DNA of 64,000 bases, from assembly GCF_963662255.1 (NCBI RefSeq), contig NC_085055.1, positions 16,416,704 to 16,480,703 of the forward strand, given 5' to 3'. The stretch's first letter is position 1. The number at the start of each line of letters is the position of its first letter. The stretch comes from Cinclus cinclus (taxonomy: Eukaryota > Chordata > Aves > Passeriformes > Cinclidae). Positions 25,799 through 38,424 of this stretch are shown in pieces. Under the pieces are notes generated by a model that saw only the letters and a program-made list of their open reading frames with translations, did no database searches and was not told where the DNA came from. The position numbers and the translations under genes were made by a program.

Positions 25799-25882
25799 AA
25801 TAGAATAAAAGGCTTGATTACAAGAGAGTTGGTTTATTTCACTCTGGTAGATATCATGAAGGATTTGATATTGCTGGATCAG
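25799..25882 (+). CDS. candidate coding exon (84 nt, phase 0 to 0), best splice context in the window
   Basis: The acceptor CATTTGTTTCAG and the donor CAG/GTAAGT both match the vertebrate consensus very well. Between them lie exactly 28 codons with no split codon. The two other frames contain stops within the first few codons, so only one reading is possible. The peptide begins NRIKGLITRELVYFTLVDIM and ends KDLILLDQ, a helix-like alternation of hydrophobic and charged residues that looks like real protein. Phase is compatible with candidates 19680-19799 and 4694-4764. I do not recognise the family. Known next steps in the gene are missing: the strong acceptor at 26446-26447 would give an immediate stop in this phase. 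Confidence 0.35.
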
Positions 25883-26419
25883 GTAAGTGTAATTCTTATG
25901 TTTTTCAGACTAATCTGTATGAAGCTCAATATTCAGAGAGCTTGGCAGTGGGTATTTAACAAACCTTAAGGTAAAATAATTGTCTGGTGGCCTGTCCAAG
26001 GTTCTGTTTGCTAGGTTGGATGGGATTCTAAACCTTCAGACAGATAAATCATGTATATGGCTCCTGGGAGATTCAGATGTAAAACTGATCCTCTCCTGAT
26101 GATAAAGCTCAGTTAAGTATCCCTAAAAGATTTTAAAATGTAGGCCTCAGTCCTATAGGATAAGGCACATTGATTCAGTGGCTTCTCCTAAGGATTTACT
26201 TGAAAACAGGTGTCCTCTAGTGTGTAAACAGGGCAGGATTAAAATAGATTCCACCTTATTTTGGTTTCTGTGAAGCTTTTACCAGAGAGTACAGAAAACT
26301 GGTATTACAGCCATATGGATACTGTTCTCAGTGGCATAAAATCCCAGTGGTCTACAGAACTGAATCTGACTGGCACTTCCGTCTGACTGAACAGATCTAA
26401 TTATCACCTACCATTGTTC

Positions 26420-26434
26420 TTTTTTTTTTTTTTT
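26420..26434. repeat. poly-T run (15) leading to an acceptor-like site
   Basis: Fifteen T are followed by GCTATTGCTGCAG, together a textbook polypyrimidine tract and AG. Downstream, one frame is open for about 24 codons (VNGNNDIATEYIPEIEMLSW and a few more), but its phase does not join the candidate exon at 25799 and no good donor follows. I record the tract as certain and the exon as unsupported. Confidence 0.6.
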
Positions 26435-26814
26435 GCTATTGCTGCAGTTGTGAATGGCAATAATGACATTGCCACAGAGTATATACCTGAAATTGAAATG
26501 CTCTCTTGGTCCTGTAGACTTTATTTGTAACCTGGATCTTAACTCTATTAAAAATACAGGTAGAAGTATCCTTCTGGCTTCACACATCTCTTTCGGACTC
26601 ATTTCTGACAAACTGAACTGCTCTCTTAGAAGGCCCTTCCACAGAGAACTCTTTGTAGGATTAGGCCTGTAAGCAAGCTGTGGACAGAAATGCCAGCTGT
26701 GACATAGGATTGTGTCCTATGGTGCTGTGGGAAGATGGCAGAAGAGCCTAGTTCCTGTGTATCACTTCTCATTCATAGATTCTTTGAGTATTGTTTTACA
26801 GTAACATCCAAAGA

Positions 26815-26893
26815 TTACTCAGCAGCTAAGTGACACAGCTGGAAATGAAGTCCAGGTGTCTTGAGCCCTAAACCACTGCTCCATCCTGCTTCC
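26815..26893. repeat. MIR-like SINE remnant
   Basis: The order of words CAGCTAAGTGACACAGCTGG, AAATGAAGTCCAGGTGTCTT and CCCTAAACCACTGCTCCATC follows the 3' half of MIR and related L2-tailed repeats ('cacacagctagtaagtgg ... ccaggtctcc ... accactgctctatgctgcc'). Such old copies survive in bird and reptile genomes. It reads in the plus direction. Confidence 0.6.
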
Positions 26894-27669
26894 AAAGAAG
26901 CAATGTTTGCAAAGAGCTGTAGGAAATGCCCGATTTGCCTTGTGTTTCACCCCAGCAAAAGAATGTTAGGTCAGCAGTATTTATTTCCTTATCTGATCTC
27001 ACTAATTTTTACGTTTTAAAGAGCTCTCTGTAATGGAGCTTCTTGCAAACTCAAAACATGTTGTTGGTACAGGTTGGAAAATTTATTGGAAGTTACTGAT
27101 GCTTGTAAAATGGTGATTCCCAAACTTTGCCTGTGGAGCCTGGAAAATGGAAGTGGGAGGAAGTGATCTCCTGGCAGCATGTCAGCTGTGGTCCCACGTG
27201 CTGTTCTGATCCCACAGATGACTGGATTTGAGAGTAAAGCATGGCTGGTCCTGTCTCTGCCCTGTGTTGGATTTCACCCTTCTGCCCTTGCTCTGAAGGG
27301 AATGGGTTTAGAGGTACGAACTCCTGTCTGTTTCTTGGTGTAGAAATGGACAGATTGCTGGACTTAAAAACGCCACCACCCATTGCTACAAATCTATTAA
27401 ACATCTCCAGTTAACCATAGAGCCTCCTGCTTCAGCAGCTGAGCATGTAAATTCCTGTGACCAAATAACTGCACAGTTAACTGCTTTCACATGTGCTCCC
27501 AACGTGCCCATCTCAAAAGGCGAAATCCTGGCCTGGCTTCGCCCCATGGGCAGCTGGACGGTGACCAGGACACGGCTCTTTGGGAGGCTGGCTGGAGCAC
27601 TCTGCAGCCTTACAAGCGCCTGTGCACGGGCACAGGGCGTGTGCGCGAACGCGGCCTGGTGACAGCAGC

Positions 27670-27709
27670 ACCTCTGGCTGTCCCTCATCCCTCTGGCTGT
27701 CCCTCATCC
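27670..27709. repeat. two-copy tandem repeat, 19-bp unit
   Basis: CCTCTGGCTGTCCCTCAT is repeated immediately, giving two near-identical 19-base units at the left margin of the CpG island. Confidence 0.8.
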
Positions 27710-27719
27710 TCCTCGGCCC

Positions 27720-28320
27720 CACGCTGTGACAGCCAGCGGCTGCTGTGGGAGGCTTTCCCAGGATCTCATCCTGACGGAGCTGGGCAGTAGGGCTCACGGT
27801 GGCCCTCCTGGCGTGGCCCGGCGTGTTCTGGGGTGCTATCCCCCCAAGCCCCCCCCCACACCTGTGCGAGAGGAAGCTGCTTTTATTTTTCTACTCCGAG
27901 GCTGCGGACAGGTTTTGTTGCAAGTGGAAGAGTGCTCTGAAGGGCGAGGAGTTTCCCCTGGCTGCCCCTGCCCGGGCTGGCCCGCAGGGGCTGTGAGGAG
28001 CCGGCCGCGCTCGCCTCAGCAGGGCCGCGTCCCGCCGGGCCGGGAGCCGCGGCTGGGGCGGCGCAGGCGGAGCGTGCTTGCCCTGCGGGCCGCTGGCCGC
28101 CGGCCAGGCCCTGATGTTTCCTCTCGCCCTTGTTCGCAGAGGCATTCAGGAAAACAATCGGGAGCGATGAGGGCTTTCCCGTTCCGGCGGCGCCGGCCAG
28201 CGCAGCCTGGGGACCTGCCACCGGCCACCTCCGCGCTGGGGCTGGGGCACGGGCGGTGTTCCGAGAATTACTTGGAGATAAAAAAGCCCTGGCCGCGCTG
28301 GTGCGGTGGGTATAAAGTCT
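27720..28320. promoter_or_regulatory. CpG island 1, probable promoter
   Basis: The region is strongly GC-rich and not CpG-depleted: I count about 40 CpG in the 360 bases from 27961 to 28320, against almost none per 100 bases in the flanks. It contains a GC box and a GC-rich stretch at 28055-28070 (GGGGCGGCGCAGGCGG), which resembles Sp1/KLF and NRF1 type sites. Islands like this in vertebrate DNA nearly always mark promoters kept unmethylated in the germ line. Long open frames run through it on both strands, but they are explained by scarcity of AT-rich stop codons. No coding exon of a known gene is recognisable, so it could start a gene with a non-coding first exon or a long non-coding RNA. 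Confidence 0.7.
28311..28317 (+). promoter_or_regulatory. TATA box at island edge
   Basis: TATAAAG is set in GC-rich sequence (GCGGTGGG before, GTCTGTGCATGAAG after). On the plus strand it would place a start site near 28340-28345. A canonical TATA box at the boundary of a CpG island is a reasonable core promoter, but a 7-base match alone can be chance. Confidence 0.35.
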
Positions 28321-28344
28321 GTGCATGAAGCAGGCCTCAGGCTG

Positions 28345-31300
28345 CACGAGATGTCAGCTGTGCCCGGGAAATCCTATGGAACACAAACTAACAACGACAG
28401 AAATGCTCAAATTATCTGCCCTTTGCATTACCTGGGGCGAGGCAGCAATAAACGTGAACACGAGGAAACTTGGCAAGTCTCTCCTTGTACAGATCCAACC
28501 ACACCAGTTGTAATGGAACCTGCCAGATGCTGGGAATGGCCCTTCACAGCTCTGGGACTCCCTGAGACCTTGCAGGATCCTGATTTCCCTTTCAGATCCG
28601 AGCCTGTGGACCGAAGTGGGCACAAACAGGCAAAGACACGTTCCTGATGCCGGGGACAGGCACCAGAGGAGGACAGGACAGGCTGTGACCAGGACAGGCT
28701 CCAGAGGAGCTCACCAGCCTTTGCCAATGGCACTGAAGGGGAAGTGCCCGCCATGAGTCACTACAGCCCAGAGAAGCTGGGCAGCTGAGAAAGAAGCAGC
28801 TGCCAGGGCTGGTATATAATAGTAAAAACAGAGTCAGAACCTTGGCTGCAGAGAGTTTGCTGGCCTCTTGCTACTTCCCCACACCACAGCTTGTAAGCTT
28901 GTACCTGCTCTATGCTCAGGAAAGAGCTGCTTGTTGGGTGAAGCCTTGCATGTGCAGATGAGGCACTTTCAATATTGCAGGTTGAGTTAAGTTTCAGGGT
29001 CAAATTTAAAGGTGTTCCCTTGTTCAGGAGGCAGGAATGCTAAAAACAGCGTTGAATCTTTAAGTGGTGTCTCATCAGAAGCCTGTACACAAACGAGCAT
29101 TGTTACTAGAACAAGCTTTTTCTTTTCAAGTAATGATCCCCTGTACCTAACTACTGGAGCTTGTTTCAGGACAGCTATAGCCTTAAGGGCAGGTGCCCTG
29201 GTTATACAGGAGCACATCCATTTTTCCACTGTAGATGTGAAAGCCTTTGACATATTGCAGCCTAAACAAATGTTTTATTTTAATGACATTTGAAAAGCAC
29301 CTGTTTTTTTTTTTAAAATTAGTTTCTTTCTAAAATAGTCTAGAGAGGACAGGCTGCAATTTTCAGCTGCACTCTTCTTCCACATCAGAAGGAAGTTGCA
29401 GGTAGAAGCTTTTTTACCTTGTGGTAAAGAATTGCACAGTTCTTGTTGCTGTTCAGCTGTAGAGGGATGCGCTGCATGTTTCTCTTCAGGGCTGAACAGT
29501 TGTATCTCACATCTTGCAATACCAACTGGGAGTTTTTAAAGCAGTCTACCCTGAGTGTCGTGCCTTTTCATGCTCAAAGAAACACTAGGAACTCTGTCTC
29601 AGTTCCAGTGAGTTTTTAATGTTCCTTTATCTCTGTGAAGTCTTATGTTTTTCTAGAAATTGTGGCAGCCCATGAAATGGACTTTATTTTGGAATTATAA
29701 ACTCATAATTCAAATTTTATCACTTCTTTGAGCTTAAGAGAGCACTAAGTTTGTGATTTTATTCACAAAGCTATGGATCATTGCAAATTGCTTCCTACTA
29801 TTTGACAGCTTCCTTTTTAGAAATTTCAACACTCCAGCTATCTGCCTTCAGCAGTGCATGATTCTAATCACTGATATGATTTCATAATCCTTTAATTCAG
29901 CAAACGGTCCAGATTATCAACATATGTGATTTGTATTTTGGGAGAGCACAGTGCAGCAAATTTTTCCTGTTGTCAAGCTTTGGGCTTTGTTGCTGAAATG
30001 TACACATTGTTAACCAGGGGTAATTTCTTAGATGGAGTTTATAAATATGTGTAACTATTTTGGGTTTTAGAGATGACATTCCCTTCAATGAATGTAAGAC
30101 ATAAAGCTGCAGAGTTTAAAGCCAAATTCAGCAGGAAGAAAGAAAATTACTTCCATATATCTTCTGTATGTCATTAAATGGAAAATGAGATAATTCTCCC
30201 ATACATCTGAAAACTAAATAAAAAGGTCTATTCTCAGTTTCTGTGGATAACTTCAGCTAATTTTTGTGGCAGTTATGCACACTGATGGGAGAAAAGATGC
30301 CTCCAGTAGGATGATACAGTATACATATACTACTAAATAAAATACTCATTTTACTTAGGATAATCCCTCTTTGTTCCAGATATATGTAGGAATTCTTCTT
30401 AAAGCAAGTGTTTCAGTTGTCAGGATGACTAGATACATTTGTTCTTTGATGTCAAATTCAGTTGCATCATTGTGGAATGGTTGCTACAGAAACCCCAGCC
30501 CAATTTTTAAACGTATTGAGCTCACTCCTTATTACTTAGAAAAGCTGGATTTGATTTCTTTCCTATAAAAAAAGTTCATAATAAAATGGGTGAAATCTCT
30601 AAAACTGCAACAATAAGCATGGAAAAAGTACCCAGATAGTGAGATCAGAGACAATAAAGAAAAAAAAAAACAATTTAGAGTCCAACAAACAAAATCTATC
30701 TCTTGATAAAATGCTCCCCATTGTAATTGAAACCAGAGCTAAATTAGATCAATACCAAAATATTAAAGTGTGCCAAACCTGTTTTCTGTAGGCTTTGCTA
30801 TAATTGGATTCTGATGCAAGAGATAGCTTAAATAGGCAAAGTCTGTTGACTCAAGACCTTGATTGTCCATAGAAAAAGAGCTTTCTGCTAAGGTACACAG
30901 TACATTTATCCAGTTTTTCTTGAAGAATTAATACATTTCTACCCATGCTGATGCATTTGAAGTCTGTATCTTGCCTACAGTAAATCTCTGTCTTGCTTAA
31001 CAAGAAACTATTTCACTGTATAAGCGAGGCATATTGACAACAGATTTAACCCAGACAACTCAGCTTTATTCAATCAGAAGAATGCTGGCTTGGTTTCAGG
31101 TTTCTGGGATACAGGCACAAATGGACAAGCCCCAAGTAGAATCCATTTGTTTTCCCATGAATGCACCTAGTAGGAGGTCAAATAAAAATAAATGTTTTGG
31201 CTCTTCAGAACAAGATAGATTTCTGGAGTATTTGTGATTCAGACTGGAAATGTGATTACAACAAGCAGAGGTAGCATATGAAACATGTTCTGTTGAGAGT

Positions 31301-34300
31301 GATAAAACATTGTTTTCTCTCTCTTTCTGTGTTTTAAGCTGTGGTTATGCCTTGTCTTCACTAATCAGGTTTATGAGAATAACAGCATATATCTATATGT
31401 TGCTCAGCTCTTTGTAGAAGCTCAGGAGTTAAGAAAAAATAGCCATTTTTGTAGTATTTTAAGATTTTTTTGAATGTCGGTATAACTTACGCAAAGGAGT
31501 AGTTTATTGACTTCCCCTGTGATAGTAAGAATAAATCAATTTAGATCCAGTGTAGTAGGGGCCTCAGATACTCTGTGGAGTTCCACCAAACAATGGAATA
31601 AATTGTGCAAGGGCAATTTGTCCCTAATGTTTTTGGCTATTTGATTTTGTTGAGGTTTTGCTGGTATTATTTAGATATTCACTGTAATTTATACTGCTGT
31701 GTAAAAAAACTCTGCATATTTGCCTGCAGGGGAGTGAGTGCTCTCTGAAACAGTCCTTTGAACATAATAAAAGTGAAATCCCCAGGTAATAAAAAAAATC
31801 CCTGGCTTTTATGAATAATGCATTTGTGGAACGGGGGGAGAGGAAGTGCTTTTTAGATTTATTCCCCTCCTCTGCTCCCCACTCAACCTGTTGGCAGAAA
31901 TAAAGTCTAGGTTGGGAGTGGGTTCCTACATTGTGAATGTGCTCTCAGGCACTTTTAAAAAGTCCTGGCCTAAATGCTGCAACACAAACAGACACTAAAT
32001 ACTAGCAATTCTGATTTATTTGTTTGTTTGTTTTTAAAGTCTGTGGGTGTCTTCCCCTGTGTATTGACCATCTGGTTGTGGGTTAGGCTGTTTGGGATAT
32101 GCCTGGCATGCTGAAAAGCAACATGAAATTGCAAAGTGATTGGAGGCCCATTGAGGATGGTTTGTTTGGGGTCCTTAGTGAGCTTTGACAGAGAGCAGGT
32201 GTTGTGATGATAAATTCAGAATGGGGTTGAGGATTTTTCTCTTCAGCTGGTAAGTGTGTGGGAAATGCTGGAGGCACGCTGTAAAAATACATTATTCTTA
32301 TTCAGGAGATACTGAAATGGAAACATTTTCGTGTCACTATCTCAATGGGAAAGCTGTTGGAGGATTTTAATGGATTTCAACCCATAGCAGTGGTTTGGGT
32401 TCAGCACAGGAGGGTCCAAACTCAGAGCTTAATTATGGCTGTTGAGCTTAAGTGAGACTTAAAAACAGAGTTTTAGTAGGGTTCCCATGAGCAAGTGTCC
32501 CAGCCATGAACATTGCCACAATATCTATTGCTGCATCTCTGATTTTTGAAATAAAGTTGGTAGTTTCCTAAGAGAAGATCTTGGAGGAGATTTTCATAAG
32601 GTGTGAGGGGTGTACACCAGGTAGTAGAGAATCGTTTCTCTCTGGTTTCTGAGAGTTTCAGTGGATGTGAAGCTCTTACAGCCTGTTAAACTTTGAATAA
32701 TCCTTTTAGGAATAAAATATATTTTCTGTGACTGTGATTGTGCCAAATCATTTTTACTTGCCAAAAAGCTGCTTTGGAAGGACTTGAGGAAACCACAGCT
32801 GGGAATTGTGTCACAGATATAAAATGAGATTTATTTACTCTTCTACATCCAACACTGAAATAATAAGGAAGTCAGGAACAGATGAAAGAAACACTTGCTT
32901 TTTAGAGATTTTTAAAAAAATTTTATTTACTTTTTCTAGAGTTTCTGTAGCAAATCTGCATTTTCAACAGGGACTTAACGCTCTTCTCACTGAGGTCACT
33001 GGCCAAATGAATGCTAGGAATGAGTCTGTTTTGGGGGTAGGGAGTAGAGTGCATGTGCTTCATGCCTCAGCAGCATCTTGAGGATTTCATAGCACCATGC
33101 TCAGTGTGCACAGCTTGTTCCCAGGCCCATGTTCACTCTTCTCTGCACGCTTATTTTGCCTGTGGATGCTGCTTGTCTTACTGCTCAACATCAGAATTCA
33201 AGAGGTGCCCAGGGACTGACTTATACTTCCACAAACAAAGTATTGTATCCCTATGATTTTTAAATGCCAGAAAATGCTTCTGCATTTTGTGGGTTGCAAG
33301 GACCCTTGCTTGTGCTAGGAACATTTGTGGACTGCTTCTATTTCAATATTTTCTCTTGGACAGTGTGTGGGAACTGTAGCCATATAGAAAACTTGCAGGT
33401 TTTGCCTGGACATATATATACAAATATAGACTGACCCCTGCAAGTCTGTCTGCATGAATCCTAATTTTTTCAGCATAAATGAAAGAGACTTGCTGATAAT
33501 AATTCTTCTGAAGTCTTTACTTTTTGGTGTTACTTGTATTTACATAACTGGCCAAGTTACAGAGGGAGGGGTAAATGTTATGGTCTCTTCTGCTTTTTCT
33601 TACTAATTTGCTGAGAGATGCATTAGCAAGAAATCTGTCTTCTGCCCTGGTGCAGACAGGAGCTTTAATGTATCAGAGATGATAAGGACTATTGTAAAAA
33701 TAGGAATCTGAAAATACAATATAGCTGAGTATGTGTGTGTATGTTCATCTTAACTTGTATTCATGTTTCTAGAACTATTAGGCTAGTAAATTTTGTGTTC
33801 CATTGATATGAATTATTTATTAAAATGCTTTTGCTTTGCATCAAATGAAAAACATTAGAATGCAATGATGTTTTTTCCCCTCAATGAATGCCCATTAAAA
33901 AATAGCACTTAATTATTTTTGAGTAACTGTTTTAATCACTGGACAGGTATCTACTTTATAAGCAGCAACTGGCAGAGGAGTAAAGGACAAGGCAGAGCAG
34001 AGACAAGCAGAAACTGCTAATTGTTGCACGTTTCACATCACTGGAAGAGGAGTAGAGAGAGCAGTTTCCTACTGGAATGTAGAGAGAGCAGTAGTATGGT
34101 AAAGAAGCTGGGATTTGAGGAAAGGTATTTTAAATAATGAAAACATTTTTAAGGACTCCTTAGGAAGCAGTAGAATTCTTGAAGCATATAGTGTGGAGTC
34201 CATTGTAGGGTCAAGCCCTTAGGATTGTATAGTTTGAAACAGTGACACTGGGATTTGAAGAACATACTTCTTACCTAAAAGGGCTGTTTGTATTCTACAG

Positions 34301-37300
34301 GTATTAAAAAATGCCTAAACTTGACAAATTTGAGAGAAAGGAGCCAAAATTAAGCAGAGGAAGATTGGCATGATTGAAATGAAATTATCTAGTTCACCTT
34401 GTATCTTTACAACTCATTCAAACGTTTATGGTAGCATTTGTATGAGCAAATGTATAAACCCTGAGGCAAAACGTGCTGTAAGTGCTGTGTAAGTTGCACT
34501 TGCCACCATTTCAGTTAAGTTCCATCTGCTTCTGCTTGGGGTGATTTTGTACTGTTTTATGGACAGCTATTCCAACAGTTCTGAATGAGCTTTTTTGGGG
34601 ATGTAGGTGGTGTTATCAACACTTTTATTGAACTTTTTAAGAACAAACAAACAAAAAAAAATCACTGACAGGAGAGCACTTTTTCACGTTAAGTGTGCTG
34701 TAGGCTCATATGTTTTCAAGGCTCAAGTGTCCATTCCATCTTCCTGGAATGGATGCATGTTTACTCCAGCTGATCCTCTCACATGGCAAAGGTGTGTATG
34801 CAACCTCAACTTTAGAAAAGCACATAAATCTTTTAATTCATACTGCATATACAGCACTGTGGGAAGACAGTTTGTAGGGATAGTGCAGAAGGCAGTTTTC
34901 CTCAGTGAATTGCAGCTGTACTGATTGTGAGGAGTGAAAACAGCCTTGCCTGCCCAGTGAGGGTGGCTGTTATAAAAGAGTGGGGTAGCTGGCCACAAGT
35001 TGCAGCTGGAGCTTGAGGCCCAGAGCCTGCTGCAGTTTGGGATGGAGTGTGCTGGCTGTGCCGTGGGGAGGAAGGGACGTGTCTGTACAAGGGACAGATG
35101 AGGTGAGGAGATGCTGTGTGAGGGACAGACAGGGTTAGGTGGCTGGGTAAGGGGTGGGTTGGGGTTAGCCAGTCAGGTAGAAGGAAGAAGGAAACTTGCA
35201 GAGAGGAGGGAAGGAGTCGGTGCTGTGTGGAGCTGCTTGTAAGAAAAGGAGTCAGAGCTGCCTGAAGGAAGCCTACTGAAGGAAGGCATGGAAACTTTTA
35301 ATAAAGGACTGATAATGGTGTCAGTGTAGTCTTTCTTGACATAATTACTACACAGTACCTTTAGGCACTGCAGGATTTGGGACTCTTACTGAGCATTTCC
35401 ATTGGATGTAATTAGTTCAGCTTTTCCTTGGTTTTGCATGACTTTGAGTGTGAGTGCTTCAGTGTAATTGGGAAGTGGATGAAGTACTTTCTATCAAAGT
35501 TGTGTTTTCAACCAAGTATCAATTCTTAGAATATTTACTGGTTTTTAAGCACCTGATCCTCATGGAACGTCTTACTTTAGCTTTGGAAAACAGAATGAAG
35601 CTATGAGACTAAACTATGAAGATGTTCTTCTGGGAAAAAGTGTCAGTGTTTCCTAAGAAGGTTTACTACAAGGCCAGGTTTGTTGTTTGTGATCCCTGCC
35701 TTATGCACACTGAAATTGTTAAGAAATTCCTCGTATTTTCTTTGAGAGTAATGAAGGTTAAAAGAGTCTTGAACTATTTTATTGCTACTTTGGCAATCTC
35801 AGCAGACCCCATTTACCACCTTGCTGTTTAGTACATGCTTGCAGCAGAGGTGTTTAGCTTTTTTTAAAATCACATAGTGGATTTTCTTGTGATTTTTATA
35901 AAATGTTTTTTCAATGCAGTTCTGAACTTCATTATATTCATTACTTTATAAAATGCTGAAGAGAGTGGTCCTCCAAACTGAGGCTTTAGATGTAAAATAC
36001 TAACAAACTTCTTGACCTAACATATCTCCTGACAGAGTAATACTCCATGTTCCTATTTGTTGTGGTACTGAGTTAAAAGATATCAGGCAAATAACTTGTC
36101 TGCTGTTGTCATATTTTAAATTAATCCCTTTTTAGTATAATTAGCTGCATCTCCTCCTGTAGTTTTGGAGCCTCATATCATTGGCTTCTGTGAGTTAAAA
36201 TTCCTTTGGAAAATGCATGTTCCTTTGATGCTCTTTTCTTTCCTCCCACTGAGCACATCTGTGAATAGTCGAATAAATTGGCCTTTTTCTTGGGTTGGTG
36301 ATAGGAATCAGTTGCTTTCACTTGCTCTGCATTTGTGTTTCTCATCTCTGAATCCTTCAGCCAAGTGCAATTACAGCATGTTAGTCTTTTATACTAGAAT
36401 AGCTCCTGAAAAATAAAACTTCTAGTTCTGTAGTACCAGCTGTTGCTGTCCTAGGAGATGCTGGAAGAGCCACTGAGACTCAGGTACTGAGGTAGAGTTT
36501 CTACTAGGTTTGTATAACTTCTGTGAATAAATTCAGAGGGGAAATTGATTTTCTTGTGCAGTGCTACTGATATTTGTGGAAGAGACATTGTTTTGAAATG
36601 TTGCATAAAAAATCTTCTATACACGCAAAAAGTGTGAAAAATAAATTTAGTTATTAGTTTGTAGAACAAAACAAATTTTGTTGCTAAGAAAGCATGCCAA
36701 AAACATTGAAACTACTAACTTCCACTCTTTATTTGATGTATCTGCATTATAAATCAGTGTTACTTGCCAATTTTTAGAATAAAACATTTACATCTACACT
36801 AGCAATTTGACATGATGCTTCAGCTGAGTATGTCTTAAATGGAGAACTAGTAAAGTGGTTTTAAATGGAAATTGAAATTATGTGTTTAAATAAAATTATA
36901 GTGATTATGTCTAATACTTTAGTCAGTTAAATAAATATTTGCTTGGGGAAATAGGTACAGGATAGAAGAAAATTCTCAACCATTTCAGCAATACCTGTCT
37001 GCCTTGCAACATATTTGGAAGGGGTTTGGATAGTTTCTTATCCCATAGAAGATTTAGCCTTGCTCAGAGGCCCAAAACAGGTTGGTGTCCCAACAGATAA
37101 CATTGTCTAGGAACAAGCAACAGTCTTTGTGATGATATGAAGAGAAACTGTCTTGGAGAGTGAAAAAACTGGCAGACAAATTGTGATTTCTAAGCTGTGG
37201 AAGCCTGATTATTGTAGAGTTACTTGCAGAGGAAGTGCTGTCATTTAAAAACAAAGAAATCCTAACGGAGCTTAATTTGACCTTTTGTAAATCAACTGTA

Positions 37301-37304
37301 CAGC
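28345..37304. other. non-coding stretch, becoming AT-rich
   Basis: The first 400 bases are still moderately GC-rich and could hold the transcript start downstream of the island, without a convincing open frame. After about 29000 the sequence is AT-rich and stop-rich. Acceptor-like sites occur (for example before 30381 and before 32941) but without matching donors. A guanine-rich part near 35090-35170 has TTAGG-like words but is not a telomeric array. Confidence 0.55.
32017..32035. repeat. (TTTG)n microsatellite
   Basis: A short run of TTTG units, about four copies. Confidence 0.7.
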
Positions 37305-37340
37305 TGTATTTGTTATGTATGTTGTATTTGTGATGTATGT
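37305..37340. repeat. two-copy tandem repeat, 18-bp unit
   Basis: TGTATTTGTTATGTATGT is followed directly by TGTATTTGTGATGTATGT, identical except for one base. Confidence 0.85.
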
Positions 37341-37527
37341 ATTCAAGTATAGAAACTGTATAATGCTCTATATATGTTGTTCTGTTTGAGTGAGAGATCA
37401 TGCCTAGCAGTTTTCAGGGGTTTTCTTCTATGGCCATAGAGTCTGTTTGCTTGAAGGGTAGAAAGGTGTGCAGAAAACCCTGCAAGTATATTAAAAAAAA
37501 CACCTAATCAAACTTGTTCTTAAGTGT

Positions 37528-37560
37528 GTTTTCCAACCTAAATGGTACTGTGATTCTGCA
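37528..37560 (+). repeat. CR1 LINE 3'-end relic
   Basis: The words TTTTCCAACCTAAATGG and TGTGATTCTGCA match the extreme 3' end of avian CR1 elements, which reads like 'cttccaacccaaatgattctgtgattctg'. Only about the last 35 bases are recognisable, in line with the 5' truncation typical of CR1. This is the clearest lineage clue in the window. The DNA upstream, from 37430, is too diverged to assign. Confidence 0.55.
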
Positions 37561-38424
37561 ATTTACTACCAAAACAGAAACTGCACACTGCTCCTCCTGA
37601 TTCCCTCCTGTGCTATTGCCTGTGGAGGTGCCATCCTCAGTTTGCAGTAGCAGCTTGTGCCAAGGTCTCTGTTGGTGTGCAGTCTGTGTGGCATAGCAGT
37701 TCTCAGTGGCCAGAGGTACTTTCCACCCTGCTTGCTGGCATGTAGCTGATATGAGACTGCAGTGAGGTAGCCAGCAAAACAGTGAAGGGTCACAAAGGGT
37801 GGGATGTGTCAGTTCTGAAACTGCAGTTTACAGCACATTTTCATGGAGGAAGTGTTCCAAAGGTGTGGAGGCCTTTGTTCTGGGGGGATGCTGTTCCCTA
37901 CCTCTGTAGTGCTGACATTAGAAGCTTTTTTCACTGTTCTCATGTTGCAACAACATTTTCACTGAGACTGTGCAGAAGTGTTGGTGATTTTTTTTTGGCT
38001 TTTTTTACAAAACTTAAGTGATTTGCATAATTTAAACTGAAGTAAAATCCTGGCTATAAATGACCACCATGACCTGAGGAGGTCTCTTGACTGAGGGGAC
38101 CATTAGGGCAGAATCACAGCTAGCAAAGGCTCTCACTCTCTAGTGTCCTAAATCTGACCTGATCTGCCTTTTTGGCTTTCAGGGAAAATGAGTCTGAAAG
38201 CTTGTCTGTGATCCAAGTGCCCAGTGAGAGGTTAGGCAGTGTCTCAAGTGAACAAAGTTGTGCCGGGATTAACACAGGGCTGTTTTATATAGAAGTGTTG
38301 TGAATGGAGAAATGCTTTCCTTCATATGGTAGCAAAAGTCCAAAGGTACGTAGGCTGAAAGGGGAATTCCTCTGTCAGGTGTACTTAGAGGGACAAGGAA
38401 AACCAGAGCTTGGTTACTCTGGAA

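Noticed and set aside
27726..28328. 200-codon plus-strand open frame
   Set aside because: It lies inside and at the left margin of CpG island 1, with Arg/Pro/Gly-rich sequence and a competing 154-codon frame on the other strand. Compositional.
35100..35170. GGTTAGG-like words resembling telomeric repeat
   Set aside because: The units are irregular and not tandem, so this is not an interstitial telomere.
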